IMG/VR virus record: IMGVR_UViG_3300027782_000015
Location: 1-29,011 of that record
Length of the DNA: 29,011 nt
Strand: one strand, 5' to 3'
Source: a virus
A program made the position numbers and the translations under genes. Below are positions 19,095-27,956 of this stretch, piece by piece; positions within the stretch are counted from its first letter, which is position 1, and each line of letters starts with the position of its first letter. Below the pieces are notes generated by a model. It was given only the letters and a program-made list of their open reading frames with translations, was not told the origin of the DNA and ran no database searches.

Positions 19095-20183
19095 ATGGAA
19101 AACATTATTAACGAAATGGCTGAGAACCTTAAAGGTTTTCAAGCTAACATTGAAGCTAAGTTAGAAGAAACTAAAGCTGAGATTAAAGTTGTAAGAGATG
19201 AAGCACAAAAACAATTTGATGCTCAAGCTGCTGCAACAAAAAAAGCTGCAAAGCGTGAAGTAAAACATCTTGACGAAGTTATCATTGAGAAATTAGATGG
19301 TAAATTAGATGAGATGGAGAAATCAATGAAATCAAATGGTAAATTCCGTTTAGATTTAAGAGATGTAAAGTCTATGACTTTAAGTGCAAGTTTAACAGGA
19401 GATGCTCAAGCATCTTATGCTCTTAATGCATCTGTATTGCCAAGTCAAGCAATCAACTTTAGAGATTTAATCCCTACTGTTCGTTCTGAAAGTGGTTTGT
19501 ATGTATTCTACAAAGAAACTGCAACAACTAACAACATTGCTGCTCAAACTGAAGGTTCTAACAAAGGTGAGAACAACTACGCATTAAGCGAAGTGAAAGT
19601 AGTTAATGACTACATCGCTGGTTTCTCAACTTTCTCAAAGCAAATGGCTAGAAGTTTACCTTTCTTGAGTACAACTTTACCAAGAATGTTAACTAGAGAT
19701 TTCTACAAAGCTGAGAATGCTGCGTTTTTCTCTACTGTTTCTGCTGCTGCAACTGGTTCTACTACAACTGCTGAAACTGTTGATTTAAAGCAATTAGTTG
19801 ACTATATTGGCAACCAAAAGAGTGCAAACTTTGTATCTTCTGTTGCTTTAGTAAGCCCTGCACAATTAGGTCGCTTATTGAAAGAAACTATCACTGCTGG
19901 TTATTATGCTGGTTCTGGTAGTGTTATCGTTAATCCTAATGGTGGTATGACAATCTGGGGAACTCCAGTAATTGCTGCATCTTGGGTTACTGACGATAAG
20001 GTTCTTATCTTAGATAACAACTTTGTAGAAAGAATTGAGGTTGAAGGAATGGCTATTGAGTTCTCTTATGAGAATGCAAGTAACTTCCAACAAAATATGG
20101 TTACTGCTCGTATTGAGTGTTATGAAGATATTAACTTAATGCAACCAACTTCAGCTATTTATGCTGACTTAGGAAACGTATAG
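19095..20183 (+). CDS. Major capsid protein, HK97 fold with N-terminal delta domain (362 aa)
   Basis: Residues 1-85 are a charged coiled coil (LEETKAEIKVVRDEAQKQFD and AKREVKHLDEVIIEKLDGKL), the scaffold-like delta domain removed by the preceding protease. The HK97-fold core follows: LPSQAINFRDLIPTVRSESG, YKETATTNNIAAQTEGSNKG (the region homologous to the E-loop) and LKQLVDYIGNQKSANFVSSV. The likely cleavage point lies around residues 85-110. Codon choice in this gene is slightly richer in C/G, consistent with high expression, and a strong terminator follows. Confidence 0.93.
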   Translation: MENIINEMAENLKGFQANIEAKLEETKAEIKVVRDEAQKQFDAQAAATKKAAKREVKHLDEVIIEKLDGKLDEMEKSMKSNGKFRLDLRDVKSMTLSASLTGDAQASYALNASVLPSQAINFRDLIPTVRSESGLYVFYKETATTNNIAAQTEGSNKGENNYALSEVKVVNDYIAGFSTFSKQMARSLPFLSTTLPRMLTRDFYKAENAAFFSTVSAAATGSTTTAETVDLKQLVDYIGNQKSANFVSSVALVSPAQLGRLLKETITAGYYAGSGSVIVNPNGGMTIWGTPVIAASWVTDDKVLILDNNFVERIEVEGMAIEFSYENASNFQQNMVTARIECYEDINLMQPTSAIYADLGNV

Positions 20184-20207
20184 TTCTAATCTTACATAGA
20201 TATAAAG

Positions 20208-20236
20208 ACCCCTTGCTATTTAGTAGGGGGTTTTTT
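20208..20236 (+). terminator. Intrinsic terminator after the capsid gene
   Basis: ACCCCTTGCT pairs with AGTAGGGGGT (20208-20217 with 20222-20231), a 10-pair stem with two G-T pairs and loop ATTT, then a T run to 20236. It would reduce read-through so that capsid exceeds the tail proteins. A TAnnTTTG box follows immediately at 20250. Confidence 0.8.
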
Positions 20237-20249
20237 ATTATAAATAATG

Positions 20250-20257
20250 TAAATTTG
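20250..20257 (+). promoter_or_regulatory. TAAATTTG box after terminator
   Basis: TAAATTTG lies 14 bases after the terminator T run and 12 bases before the connector ATG at 20270. A terminator followed directly by a -7 box indicates a new transcription unit. No clear TTTG -33. Confidence 0.45.
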
Positions 20258-20269
20258 TAAAAAAGATGT

Positions 20270-20803
20270 ATGGCATATTCTAATTTTATAATAGATTTTA
20301 CTTTAACTGATATAGGTACTGTGGTTGAACCAGTAACATTAGCAGAGGCTAAATTGTATTGCAGAGTAACTACTTCCGTTGATGATAACCAAATTACATT
20401 AATGATTAAACAAGCAAGAGAAGCCATTGAAGTAGGCACAGGCTTGAGTTTAATACCTAAGACTGCCGTTGTTTGGTTTACTAATTTTGATGGTAGTTTT
20501 AACCTTCCTTATGGACCAGTGAATAGTTTTACTTCATTAATAGATGAAAATAACGATACAATAGTAGCTGCTGATTATACTTTAGTAGGTGGTAAGTTCC
20601 CACAATTACAAAGACCTCCTTTTAGGAACTTAAAGGCTACTTATGTTGTTGGATATGCAACTGTCCCTAATGACTTAAAGATTGCTATTTTAGACCAAGT
20701 AAGCTACGATTACGAGAATAGAGGATTAGATTCAAATACAGGTATTTGTGAAAAGTCTTGGAAAGCCTGTCAACGCTGGACAAGAATAAGCCCAATATTA
20801 TGA
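20270..20803 (+). CDS. Head-tail connector, gp6-like (177 aa)
   Basis: Early residues VEPVTLAEAKLYCRVTTSVD, then DDNQITLMIKQAREAIEVGT, match the phage gp6-like head-tail connector family (the LxEAKxYLRV...DD..I..LI..A pattern). The middle has the Pro-rich strand LPYGPVNSFTSL; the C-terminus is helical (AILDQVSYDYENRG). These proteins form a ring below the portal. The stop overlaps the next start at 20800. Confidence 0.82.
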   Translation: MAYSNFIIDFTLTDIGTVVEPVTLAEAKLYCRVTTSVDDNQITLMIKQAREAIEVGTGLSLIPKTAVVWFTNFDGSFNLPYGPVNSFTSLIDENNDTIVAADYTLVGGKFPQLQRPPFRNLKATYVVGYATVPNDLKIAILDQVSYDYENRGLDSNTGICEKSWKACQRWTRISPIL

Positions 20804-21141
20804 GATTAGGAAGCAAGAAAGCAAATTATGTGGATGCCAATACAATGTACTCTGAAATAGGCTTATATGTGCCTACAAGGACTGCTGATGGACAAGGTGG
20901 TTATACTACTACCTTTGCCTTGCAAGAGGTTGTATTTGGAGATTTTAGACCACAAGAGCAAAGCAGAGCATTATTAGAGGCTGAATTAAGTTTTACTCGT
21001 GCAGCTAAGTTATTTATCAGATATGATGTAACAATCAATGATAACTACCAAATTGAGGCTGAAGGAGAAATGTACACGATTCACTCTATTAAAGATGTAG
21101 AGAATCAGTTTAGATTTTACGAAATATTAATGTACGCATAA
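20800..21141 (+). CDS. Head closure / head-tail adaptor protein (113 aa)
   Basis: Start chosen at ATG 20800 (MRLGSKKANYVDANTMYSEI), which overlaps the upstream TGA; an earlier ATG at 20758 would add only 14 non-conserved residues read inside the previous gene. The beta-rich body GLYVPTRTADGQGGYTTTFA and EAEGEMYTIHSIKDVENQFR fits the SPP1 gp16-type head-closure family (Phage_H_T_join). The order after the connector supports this. Confidence 0.78.
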   Translation: MRLGSKKANYVDANTMYSEIGLYVPTRTADGQGGYTTTFALQEVVFGDFRPQEQSRALLEAELSFTRAAKLFIRYDVTINDNYQIEAEGEMYTIHSIKDVENQFRFYEILMYA

Positions 21142-21728
21142 TGGCAGGAATATTTTTTAATGTTACTCAATTTGATGAGGCAATAATTAAGTTAGAAAGC
21201 CTAACTCAAAAAGTTAAAAATCAAATTATTGATGAAACAAATGCATCTGCATTAAAGATTCAATCAGAGGCAAAAAAGAATGCTCCTGCTAACTTTGGAA
21301 CATTAAGAGGTTCAATACATTTAAAAGAAGAAGGTGGAATAGATAAGAAGGTTTACATAGTTGGTTCGGATTTATCTTATGCACCTTATGTAGAATTTGG
21401 CACAGGTGGTAAGGTTAATACTCAAGGATATAACGAGTTTGCTAATACCTTTAGAGGTAAGACTGGTGGTACATTTCAAGATATGCTAAAAGCATTGGTA
21501 TTGTGGGTAAAGAGAAAAGGTATTACAGGAACTTATAGTATTAAAACACAAAGAAGAACTGGTAGCAGAAAGGTACAAAGTAAAGAAAATGATTCAGCAG
21601 CTTATGCAATAGCATTGAGTATTCTAAGGAAAGGATTAAGACCACAACCTTATTTAATACCTGCTTATGAGACTGAAGTTTCATTATTAAAAGATAGAAT
21701 TAAAAACATAGTAAATGCTCAATCCTAA
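21141..21728 (+). CDS. HK97 gp10-like tail completion protein (195 aa)
   Basis: Shows the family signature: an N-terminal helix FDEAIIKLESLTQKVKNQII, then AKKNAPANFGTLRGSIHLKE, SYAPYVEFGTG, and near the end GLRPQPYLIPAYE. This is the HK97 gp10-like family, thought to act at the head-tail joint. An inserted segment (about residues 90-150, with a Lys/Arg-rich stretch) makes it longer than the usual 120-150 residues. ATG overlaps the previous stop by one base. Confidence 0.85.
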   Translation: MAGIFFNVTQFDEAIIKLESLTQKVKNQIIDETNASALKIQSEAKKNAPANFGTLRGSIHLKEEGGIDKKVYIVGSDLSYAPYVEFGTGGKVNTQGYNEFANTFRGKTGGTFQDMLKALVLWVKRKGITGTYSIKTQRRTGSRKVQSKENDSAAYAIALSILRKGLRPQPYLIPAYETEVSLLKDRIKNIVNAQS

Positions 21729-22122
21729 CATAGAAATAAAGAAGTGGTTTTATACCGAATTAGTTAGTGCTACTAGCTTAGGTGTTTACGATGGTTTTGC
21801 TCCAGATGGAGTAGGCAATGAATACATTATTTTAGATGGCAGAAGTTCAAGCCAAGAACAAGGCAAAGCAGGTTACACAAATGGTATTACTATCATAGTT
21901 GACATTGTTACAAAAAATGCTAACTTTGGCTATAAACGAGCTGAAGAAATAAGCAATTTAGTGTTGGCTGACATAAATTCAGATACTACAATTACTTTAA
22001 GCAACGGATTTACTTCCTCTGCTTTAAGTGTTCAAAGTGTTAGAAATTTAGATGGCTTAAACCCTATTGATAATGTCTTTAGAACGATTATAACATATAA
22101 TATAATAATAACTCAAAATTAA
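21715..22122 (+). CDS. Tail terminator-like protein, DUF3168-like (135 aa)
   Basis: Overlaps the previous gene by 14 bases. Residues include WFYTELVSATSLGVYDGFAP, then EYIILDGRSSSQEQGKAGYT and ITIIVDIVTKNANFGYKRAE, the strand-helix pattern of DUF3168-type tail terminators that cap the tail tube. Its position between the gp10-like and tail tube genes is exactly where the tail terminator sits in siphovirus maps. Medium confidence on the family, high on the role by order. Confidence 0.7.
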   Translation: MLNPNIEIKKWFYTELVSATSLGVYDGFAPDGVGNEYIILDGRSSSQEQGKAGYTNGITIIVDIVTKNANFGYKRAEEISNLVLADINSDTTITLSNGFTSSALSVQSVRNLDGLNPIDNVFRTIITYNIIITQN

Positions 22123-22127
22123 ATAAA

Positions 22128-22568
22128 ATGGCAGAAACAAAAGTATCAGCAAGAGATTATATCCTTTTAGCTGACATAGACGGAGACTCAACATTTAAAC
22201 CTGTTGCTTGTCTTACGACTAACTCAATGACTTCAGTAGTAAACACTATTGATGCAACTTCTAAATGTGGAGACCAATATCAAGCTGGTCCTTCATTTAC
22301 TCAATCATTTAAAGGCGATGGTTTTGCAATTGATGAAACAGGAACTCCAAGTAAGGATTCTTACCAACAATTGTATGCTGCTCACGCTGCAAAAACATCT
22401 TTTAATATGAAGATGGGTAAAGCAACTCCAACAGCAGGTGATATTGTGTATTCAGGTCAAGTATTTATTTCAAACTTTGATGTAAACGCTGCTGATAAAG
22501 ATGATGTTAAATTCTCTGCGACTTTCGTAGTTACTTTACCACCATTAACACAAACTGAAACTGCATAA
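22128..22568 (+). CDS. Major tail tube protein (146 aa)
   Basis: Small beta-rich protein: DYILLADIDGDSTFKPVACL, TSVVNTIDATSKCGDQYQAG, PSFTQSFKGDGFAIDETGTP, matching the TP901-1/phage tail tube family pattern (internal name tail protein). It forms stacked hexamers of the tail tube. Followed by the two tail-assembly chaperone frames and the tape measure gene, the normal order. Codon use is richer in C/G at third positions, like the capsid gene. Confidence 0.85.
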   Translation: MAETKVSARDYILLADIDGDSTFKPVACLTTNSMTSVVNTIDATSKCGDQYQAGPSFTQSFKGDGFAIDETGTPSKDSYQQLYAAHAAKTSFNMKMGKATPTAGDIVYSGQVFISNFDVNAADKDDVKFSATFVVTLPPLTQTETA

Positions 22569-22578
22569 AAAATAACCT

Positions 22579-22950
22579 ATGTTTGAATTAAGACTGAACA
22601 ACAAAACTATACTCCTTAACTGGGGTACTTTGGCGATGCGTTTATTTACCACTAAAAACAATACAGATATTAGTGGCTATTTTGACCTTATGGCAAAGGC
22701 TGGAACGGATATAAATACTTTGGTTTCTTTAGTACATTGTGGCTACGAAGCTGCTTGTATTAAGAATAACCAACCAATAGAATACAATGAAAATGATGTA
22801 TGCGATTGGATAGATGAAATTGGAGGAGTATTTAAAACAGAAGGTCAGCTAGTTGATTTCATTAAATTTATAGTTGATAAAACAATTCTAAATGTATCTA
22901 ATGAAGTAAAAGAAGAAAAAAAAAAGCCTAGTAAAGCTAAGTTGGGATGA
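22579..22950 (+). CDS. Tail assembly chaperone, first frame (gpG-like, 123 aa)
   Basis: Lies between the tube and tape measure genes, as do lambda G and its relatives. The fold is helical: LNWGTLAMRLFTTKNNTDIS, then LVSLVHCGYEAACIKNNQPI. Its C-terminus is Lys-rich (EEKKKPSKAKLG), encoded by a run of ten A bases (22916-22925). The next frame (22910-23245) has no usable ATG start, so a shift in this A run is expected to produce a longer G-T type product. Confidence 0.78.
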   Translation: MFELRLNNKTILLNWGTLAMRLFTTKNNTDISGYFDLMAKAGTDINTLVSLVHCGYEAACIKNNQPIEYNENDVCDWIDEIGGVFKTEGQLVDFIKFIVDKTILNVSNEVKEEKKKPSKAKLG

Positions 22951-23245
22951 TGTCTTAGTTAAGGCTGCTGAATGTGGGGTAAAACCCAATGAGTTTTGGG
23001 ATATTACTTGGAAAGACTTTTCAATTATCGTATTAGGTAATGAAAGAAAAGAATTAAATCAATGGGCAAGGACTAGAAACCTTGCCTATATTATATACCT
23101 AAGTAATAGTGCAGAAAAATCTCCTAAGTCATTGAAAGCATTTTGGCATATACCAGCGATTGATGATTTAGAAGTAGAAGAAGAAAAGCTAATGTTAACG
23201 GATGACCAATTAGCAAGGACATTAAAATTGTACGGAGTAAATTAA
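22910..23245 (+). CDS. Tail assembly chaperone, second frame (gpT-like, frameshift product part)
   Basis: Open from 22910 (after an in-frame TAA at 22907) to TAA at 23243-23245. The translated part after the overlap reads SWDDVLVKAAECGVKPNEFW, DITWKDFSIIVLGNERKELN, then FWHIPAIDDLEVEEEKLM. The only in-frame ATG is very late (in LMLTDD), so it must be entered from the first frame. The frame is +1 relative to 22579, so a +1 or -2 shift is needed; a -1 shift would meet TAG at 22929. The fused product would be about 220 residues. The domain is a typical tail chaperone T region by position. Confidence 0.75.
   Translation, partial: KKKKKSLVKLSWDDVLVKAAECGVKPNEFWDITWKDFSIIVLGNERKELNQWARTRNLAYIIYLSNSAEKSPKSLKAFWHIPAIDDLEVEEEKLMLTDDQLARTLKLYGVN
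22916..22926 (+). other. A10-G slippery run, frameshift site candidate
   Basis: Ten A bases followed by G, read GAA-AAA-AAA-AAG in the first frame. Long A runs allow tRNA-Lys slippage. It is the only obvious slippery sequence within the 41-base window (22910-22950) where both frames are open. A sequencing error in the run is an alternative: nine As would fuse the frames directly. Confidence 0.6.
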
Positions 23246-23251
23246 AATAAG

Positions 23252-25270
23252 ATGGCAGAGAATATTGGTTTTAATGTAAAAGTTGGAATGGATGTTGCAG
23301 AGATACAATCTGAACTGCAAAAAGCTGAAAACCAACTTAGACAATTTCAAGGACAATTAAAAAAGTCTACCAATACTATTGAGATTAATATGCTCAATAG
23401 AGAAATTGCTGCTTTAAATCCACAAATTGATGCATACAGAGCTGCTTTACAGAAAGTAGGTAAACCAGCAGGGGATGCTACTCAATCTCTTATAAACTTC
23501 TCAAGAATTGCTCAAGATGCTCCATTTGGTATGATGGGTATTGCGAATAACTTAAACCCTATGGTTGAGTCATTCCAAAGATTAGCTGCTACTGAAGGAG
23601 GCACTAAGAAAGCATTAGCTGCAATGGCACAAGGATTAGTTGGTCCAGCAGGTATTGGAGTAGCCATTGGTCTATTATCTGCTTTACTTTCTACATATAG
23701 TAAAGAAATAGGTAATTTCTTTAAAGGTGCAACAGGAGAATTAGATGATTTTATTAAAAAGATTAATACTCTTAATGATGAATTATTTAAGATAGCTGGT
23801 AAAACTGAAGCTAAAAAATTAAAAGCAGAAGTTTTAATTGGGATAATTGGTTCTAAAGCTGATATGCAAGAAAGACAAACTGCATTAACAGAATTAAAGA
23901 AATTATATTCAGATAGTGAAGCTATTAATAATTTAACTATTGCATCTGATAAAAAGGCAATGGATGCTGCATTAGCTAATGCATCTATACAATATTCAGT
24001 AATAGAGAAAGAAAAAAATAATAATACAAAATTAGAAGAAGCATTAGCAGAAAAAGAAAGATTAACAGCAAAAAGAAAAGCTGAATTAGATAAAATAACA
24101 GGACCTAGATTAGTATCTAGTGTTCAAGGAGTTACATCTGAATTTTCAGTAGAACAACAAAAAGAATCAATAAATCTAAAATATGCTAAAGATTTTGAGA
24201 AAGTAAATGCAGAGATTACTTTATTTAAAGCTGGTGTAAAAGAATTAAATACAGAATTATCAAAATATGAAAAGGTTGATAATAAAGAAAATAAGATTAG
24301 TGAACTTGATAAGGCATTAAAAGAATTTAACAAAGAAATTTTAGAAGGGGAGAATAAATTAAAAAGAAATAAATTATTTGCAGCTTCAGGAGAAAATTCT
24401 TTTGCTTTAAATCAATTAAATGCAATACAAAAAGCTATTAATACAATAGCAGGAATATCAGGTCCAGCAGCAGATGCAGCAATAGCTAAGTTATTAGCAC
24501 AAGAAAATGCTATATATGATAAGTATTATAGTGGGAAACCAAAGGTAGCAATGGGCGATTTAGATGCATCAAATATACCTACAAGTACTTCTTATAGAAC
24601 TACTGATAAATATACTGGTGGAGGATTAAAATCATTAGACCCAGCAAGAACTGCAAGAGCAATGGCAATGCTTGACAAAGAAGCTAATACTATTTTTATT
24701 AGAGGAGAAATTGATAAAGAAAAGGAAGTTAGTAAGTTATTAAAAAAGCAACAACAAGCATACGAAAATTTTGCAGGTACAATTTCAAATAGTGTAACTA
24801 ATGCATTTATGGGATTATTTGATGCTATGGAAAGAGGTCAAAATATAGGTCAAGCACTTGAGGATATGTTTAAAAACTTAGTTAAACAAATTGCAGCAGC
24901 AGTTATTCAAGCAGCTATATTCCAAGCTATAATGGCAGCAATATCAGGAGGTACAAGTGCAGGAGCAGGAGCATCAACTGGATTAGCAAGTATAGCTGAT
25001 ATGATAATGGCAGGTGTATCACAAAATGCAGAAGGAGGTATTACAACAAGAGCAAGTATTGGAATGATAGGAGAAGCTGGACCAGAGGCAATTATGCCTT
25101 TAAGTAAGTTGTCTAGTTTCTTAAATACTTCTTTTAACGCAGGTGCTATGAGTAGTGGTGGTTCAAGTAATGGTGGTCAATTTATACTAAGAGGTCAAGA
25201 TTTATTACTTGCAGTAAATAGAAGTCAAAAGGCATCTAATCTTAAAGGACAAAATATTAGTTTAGCATAA
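23252..25270 (+). CDS. Tail tape measure protein (672 aa)
   Basis: Long helical protein that sets tail length. The N-terminus is a coiled coil (EIQSELQKAENQLRQFQGQL), hydrophobic segments lie at about 128-150 (VGPAGIGVAIGLLSALLST) and about 545-585 (IAAAVIQAAIFQAIMAAISG), and the C-terminal part is Gly/Ala-rich with a GEAGPEAIMPLSKLS motif (common near the end of tape measures). Length of 672 residues suggests a tail of roughly 100 nm at 0.15 nm per residue (family rule). Follows the chaperone pair, ends in a one-base overlap with the next gene. Confidence 0.9.
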   Translation: MAENIGFNVKVGMDVAEIQSELQKAENQLRQFQGQLKKSTNTIEINMLNREIAALNPQIDAYRAALQKVGKPAGDATQSLINFSRIAQDAPFGMMGIANNLNPMVESFQRLAATEGGTKKALAAMAQGLVGPAGIGVAIGLLSALLSTYSKEIGNFFKGATGELDDFIKKINTLNDELFKIAGKTEAKKLKAEVLIGIIGSKADMQERQTALTELKKLYSDSEAINNLTIASDKKAMDAALANASIQYSVIEKEKNNNTKLEEALAEKERLTAKRKAELDKITGPRLVSSVQGVTSEFSVEQQKESINLKYAKDFEKVNAEITLFKAGVKELNTELSKYEKVDNKENKISELDKALKEFNKEILEGENKLKRNKLFAASGENSFALNQLNAIQKAINTIAGISGPAADAAIAKLLAQENAIYDKYYSGKPKVAMGDLDASNIPTSTSYRTTDKYTGGGLKSLDPARTARAMAMLDKEANTIFIRGEIDKEKEVSKLLKKQQQAYENFAGTISNSVTNAFMGLFDAMERGQNIGQALEDMFKNLVKQIAAAVIQAAIFQAIMAAISGGTSAGAGASTGLASIADMIMAGVSQNAEGGITTRASIGMIGEAGPEAIMPLSKLSSFLNTSFNAGAMSSGGSSNGGQFILRGQDLLLAVNRSQKASNLKGQNISLA

Positions 25271-27237
25271 TGGCTTACGGATTAAGATATACAATAACTC
25301 AAATTTTAAGGAATGGTACAAACCAAGTACTTGAGATTTATGAGAGAGATTATGTTGCTGGAGTAGTTAAAACCTATAAGCCAGTATCAATAATAGTTCA
25401 GCCTAACTCAAACGAGGAATATCCCTATCCTACAATAATATCAACACAGGTTAATTTTTCTATATTATTAGAAACGCAAGATGATTACGACCAATTCCCT
25501 AATGTACTTAGTCAAGATGATAGGAAATATTATGTAGTACTAAGTGAAGGTGCAAATGTAATGTGGAGAGGTTTTATGTTTAATGATTATACCCAAATGG
25601 GTTTTTCAACAGGCATAACTCAAGCAGACTTTACTTGTATTGATGGTCTTTCATTTATTCAAAATATTCAATATGTAAGAGATGATAGTATTAATCAATT
25701 AGACACTCAATTAAATGTAATTAGTGCTGGATTAAGATTATTAGGTTACCCAGATGTGTTAAATTTAGTTGTGGCTTGTTCATACTTTGCAGGTGGAATG
25801 AATGATAGGCAAGATGGCGTAAGTAACGAGCCATTTAGCCAAATATATCAATATAGAAGGGATTTTATGGGCGAGTCTTATTATGATATTATTGGTAAAA
25901 TAATGAAATCATTTAATTGTAGAATGTTTCAAGCAAATGGAGATTGGTGGGTATGTTCTATGAATGAAATGGCATCAGCTACAAATTATTATACTGAATA
26001 TAATATTTTATCTACTCCTACAATAACAAGTAGTGGTGTTTTAAGTAATACAGTTAACATAGTTCCTTATGCAAATGGTAATGTTCATTTTATTAATAAT
26101 ACTCAAGTAAAATTATTAAAGAAAGGGTTTTATAATATTCAAGGAAGAGGTGCTTATGAATCAGCTTTAAATTATTGTGATAATGCAAATTTAAAGTTAA
26201 ATGGTTATCCATCTACTAATACTGCAACTGGGTTTATTTTAGGTGCAACAGGAACTTCAACTACAACAATAGTACCAGATACAACTACTCAATTTGATAC
26301 AGTTTCTTTATCAAGAGGAACAAGTGGAACTGCTAGTTTTGAAAATGGTAATTTAGCTGCTCCAAATTATTTCCTTCCTTATATTGGAGAAGTACCTTTT
26401 AAGTTAAGTTTTGAACATAAAACAATAATAGGTGCTAAATTGCAAATAACAGTCAATACATCATTAGGACTTAGATATTTAGACACAAATGGAGTATGGC
26501 AATCTTCTGTACAAAATTTAACAATAGATGCAACTAATAATGTATTCTCAACATATTCTAAAGATATTCCAGCTTATATTGTATCAAATGTTCCAATTTT
26601 TGGGTATTTAAAGTTTAAGATATTATGTGATACATCTGGGCAATCAACAACACTTAAAAACTTTATTATTCAAAGAGGGGATAGTCAAGTAAAATTTATT
26701 GAGGCAAATTTTGTAGCTGATAATACAATTCAATCTACTTTACAAGTATTTGAACAACCTTATGGGAATAACTATCCTACTGCATATAATTATTCATCTA
26801 ATAAAGGGGTATTATGTGCTTCAGATGGTACATTTTTAAAAGATTGGTATTCATCATCTACAATGGGAACTCCTAACTTTGCAACTGATTTAATTACTTA
26901 TATCACCTATCAAAACATTAGAAACTTAAATAAGAATGTGGCAACTGTAGAATGTGATTTAGGCGAACATACTAGCGATGTAGGTTTTGTTTACTTAGAT
27001 AAAGTATTTACAACAACGGACATAGTTACAGGTAATTTATCTTATAGTGGTAAGAAATTCATTTTAAATAGAGTAAGCCAAAATGCCAATGTAAATGAAT
27101 TAAACTCAGTTCAGTTAATTGAGGTAAGTAATGCTCAAATATATGAACCTCCATTCCTAATTATTCCTACTTATATAACAGATGCAGGTCAACTTGGTCC
27201 ATTCTGGAACTTTCAATTTAATATTAATATAGTTTAA
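25270..27237 (+). CDS. Distal tail / baseplate protein (655 aa)
   Basis: Large protein directly after the tape measure, where siphoviruses encode the distal tail and hub proteins. The N-terminal 110 residues (YTITQILRNGTNQVLEIYER, VNFSILLETQDDYDQFPNVL, VMWRGFMFNDYTQMGFSTGI) are beta-rich and resemble distal-tail/hub start domains; the central region KIMKSFNCRMFQANGDWWVC is a conserved-looking core seen in Bacteroidetes phage tail proteins. The C-terminal half contains a beta-sandwich-like stretch (about 340-480), possibly carbohydrate binding. Exact class (Dit or Tal) cannot be decided. Confidence 0.72.
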   Translation: MAYGLRYTITQILRNGTNQVLEIYERDYVAGVVKTYKPVSIIVQPNSNEEYPYPTIISTQVNFSILLETQDDYDQFPNVLSQDDRKYYVVLSEGANVMWRGFMFNDYTQMGFSTGITQADFTCIDGLSFIQNIQYVRDDSINQLDTQLNVISAGLRLLGYPDVLNLVVACSYFAGGMNDRQDGVSNEPFSQIYQYRRDFMGESYYDIIGKIMKSFNCRMFQANGDWWVCSMNEMASATNYYTEYNILSTPTITSSGVLSNTVNIVPYANGNVHFINNTQVKLLKKGFYNIQGRGAYESALNYCDNANLKLNGYPSTNTATGFILGATGTSTTTIVPDTTTQFDTVSLSRGTSGTASFENGNLAAPNYFLPYIGEVPFKLSFEHKTIIGAKLQITVNTSLGLRYLDTNGVWQSSVQNLTIDATNNVFSTYSKDIPAYIVSNVPIFGYLKFKILCDTSGQSTTLKNFIIQRGDSQVKFIEANFVADNTIQSTLQVFEQPYGNNYPTAYNYSSNKGVLCASDGTFLKDWYSSSTMGTPNFATDLITYITYQNIRNLNKNVATVECDLGEHTSDVGFVYLDKVFTTTDIVTGNLSYSGKKFILNRVSQNANVNELNSVQLIEVSNAQIYEPPFLIIPTYITDAGQLGPFWNFQFNINIV

Positions 27238-27242
27238 CTTTG
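27235..27242 (+). promoter_or_regulatory. TAACTTTG box upstream of second tube-like gene
   Basis: TAACTTTG includes the stop codon (TAA) of the previous gene and ends 4 bases before ATG 27247. It shares CAATATG with the box at 18324. No canonical -33; TTTC at 27211-27214 has a 20-base gap. Confidence 0.35.
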
Positions 27243-27246
27243 CAAT

Positions 27247-27951
27247 ATGGCAGACAAAGTACAGGGTAAAAATATAATGCTTTATTATCACGAACCAGCT
27301 TCGGAGACATATCCGAGTGGTAGAGATATAGCATTTGCTTGTTCAACAAATTGTTCATTTTCAGTTAATGTTGACCAAAAGGAAGTAACTTCTCAAACAA
27401 GTGCTTGGTATCGTGAATACAAGAACGACATAGCATCTTGGAGTGTAAATTGCGATGGTTTAATAACCTTAGATGGTTATGGCTATCTTTTCTTACTTCA
27501 GCAGCAACAAAATAGAACGCAAATTCTTATTAAGTTTGTTATTGATAACGGAGTAGATGGTTTAGTTATTATAAGTGGTAATTGCAATCTAACAAGTTTG
27601 CAAATAAATGCACCTTATAAAGACATAGCTACTTATTCGGTTAGCTTACAAGGTTCAGGTGCTTATGGTACAACAGGAACAACAATAAATCCTTCAGGTG
27701 TAGTAATAGTAGCAGGTGGAGCAGTTTATATGAAACAATACACGGCAGCAGGTGGAGAGAACTCTATCACTTGGACTGATATGATAGGTAAGAGTTGTTT
27801 AGGCTTTACAAGAGGTGGTGTAGAGGTAAGAGAGATTTACTCAAGTGGAACGCCAACAGGAGACCAGATAGTCTTTGTAAGTGCGACAGGAGAGGTTAAG
27901 TTTGGTAGAGCATTAGAAAGTGATGAATTTATAAGAGGAATATTTCAATAA
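27247..27951 (+). CDS. Tail tube-like protein near tail tip (234 aa)
   Basis: Residues 1-140 look like a TP901-1-type tail tube domain (GKNIMLYYHEPASETYPSG, VDQKEVTSQTSAWYREYKND, IASWSVNCDGLITLDGYGYL). The remaining 90 residues form an added beta-rich domain (VYMKQYTAAGGENSITWTDM, GFTRGGVEVREIYSSGTP). It is separate from the main tube gene at 22128 and lies between the baseplate and fibre genes. A tail-tip adaptor ring built from a tube-like fold is the likely role (inference). Confidence 0.68.
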   Translation: MADKVQGKNIMLYYHEPASETYPSGRDIAFACSTNCSFSVNVDQKEVTSQTSAWYREYKNDIASWSVNCDGLITLDGYGYLFLLQQQQNRTQILIKFVIDNGVDGLVIISGNCNLTSLQINAPYKDIATYSVSLQGSGAYGTTGTTINPSGVVIVAGGAVYMKQYTAAGGENSITWTDMIGKSCLGFTRGGVEVREIYSSGTPTGDQIVFVSATGEVKFGRALESDEFIRGIFQ

Positions 27952-27956
27952 TTAAT

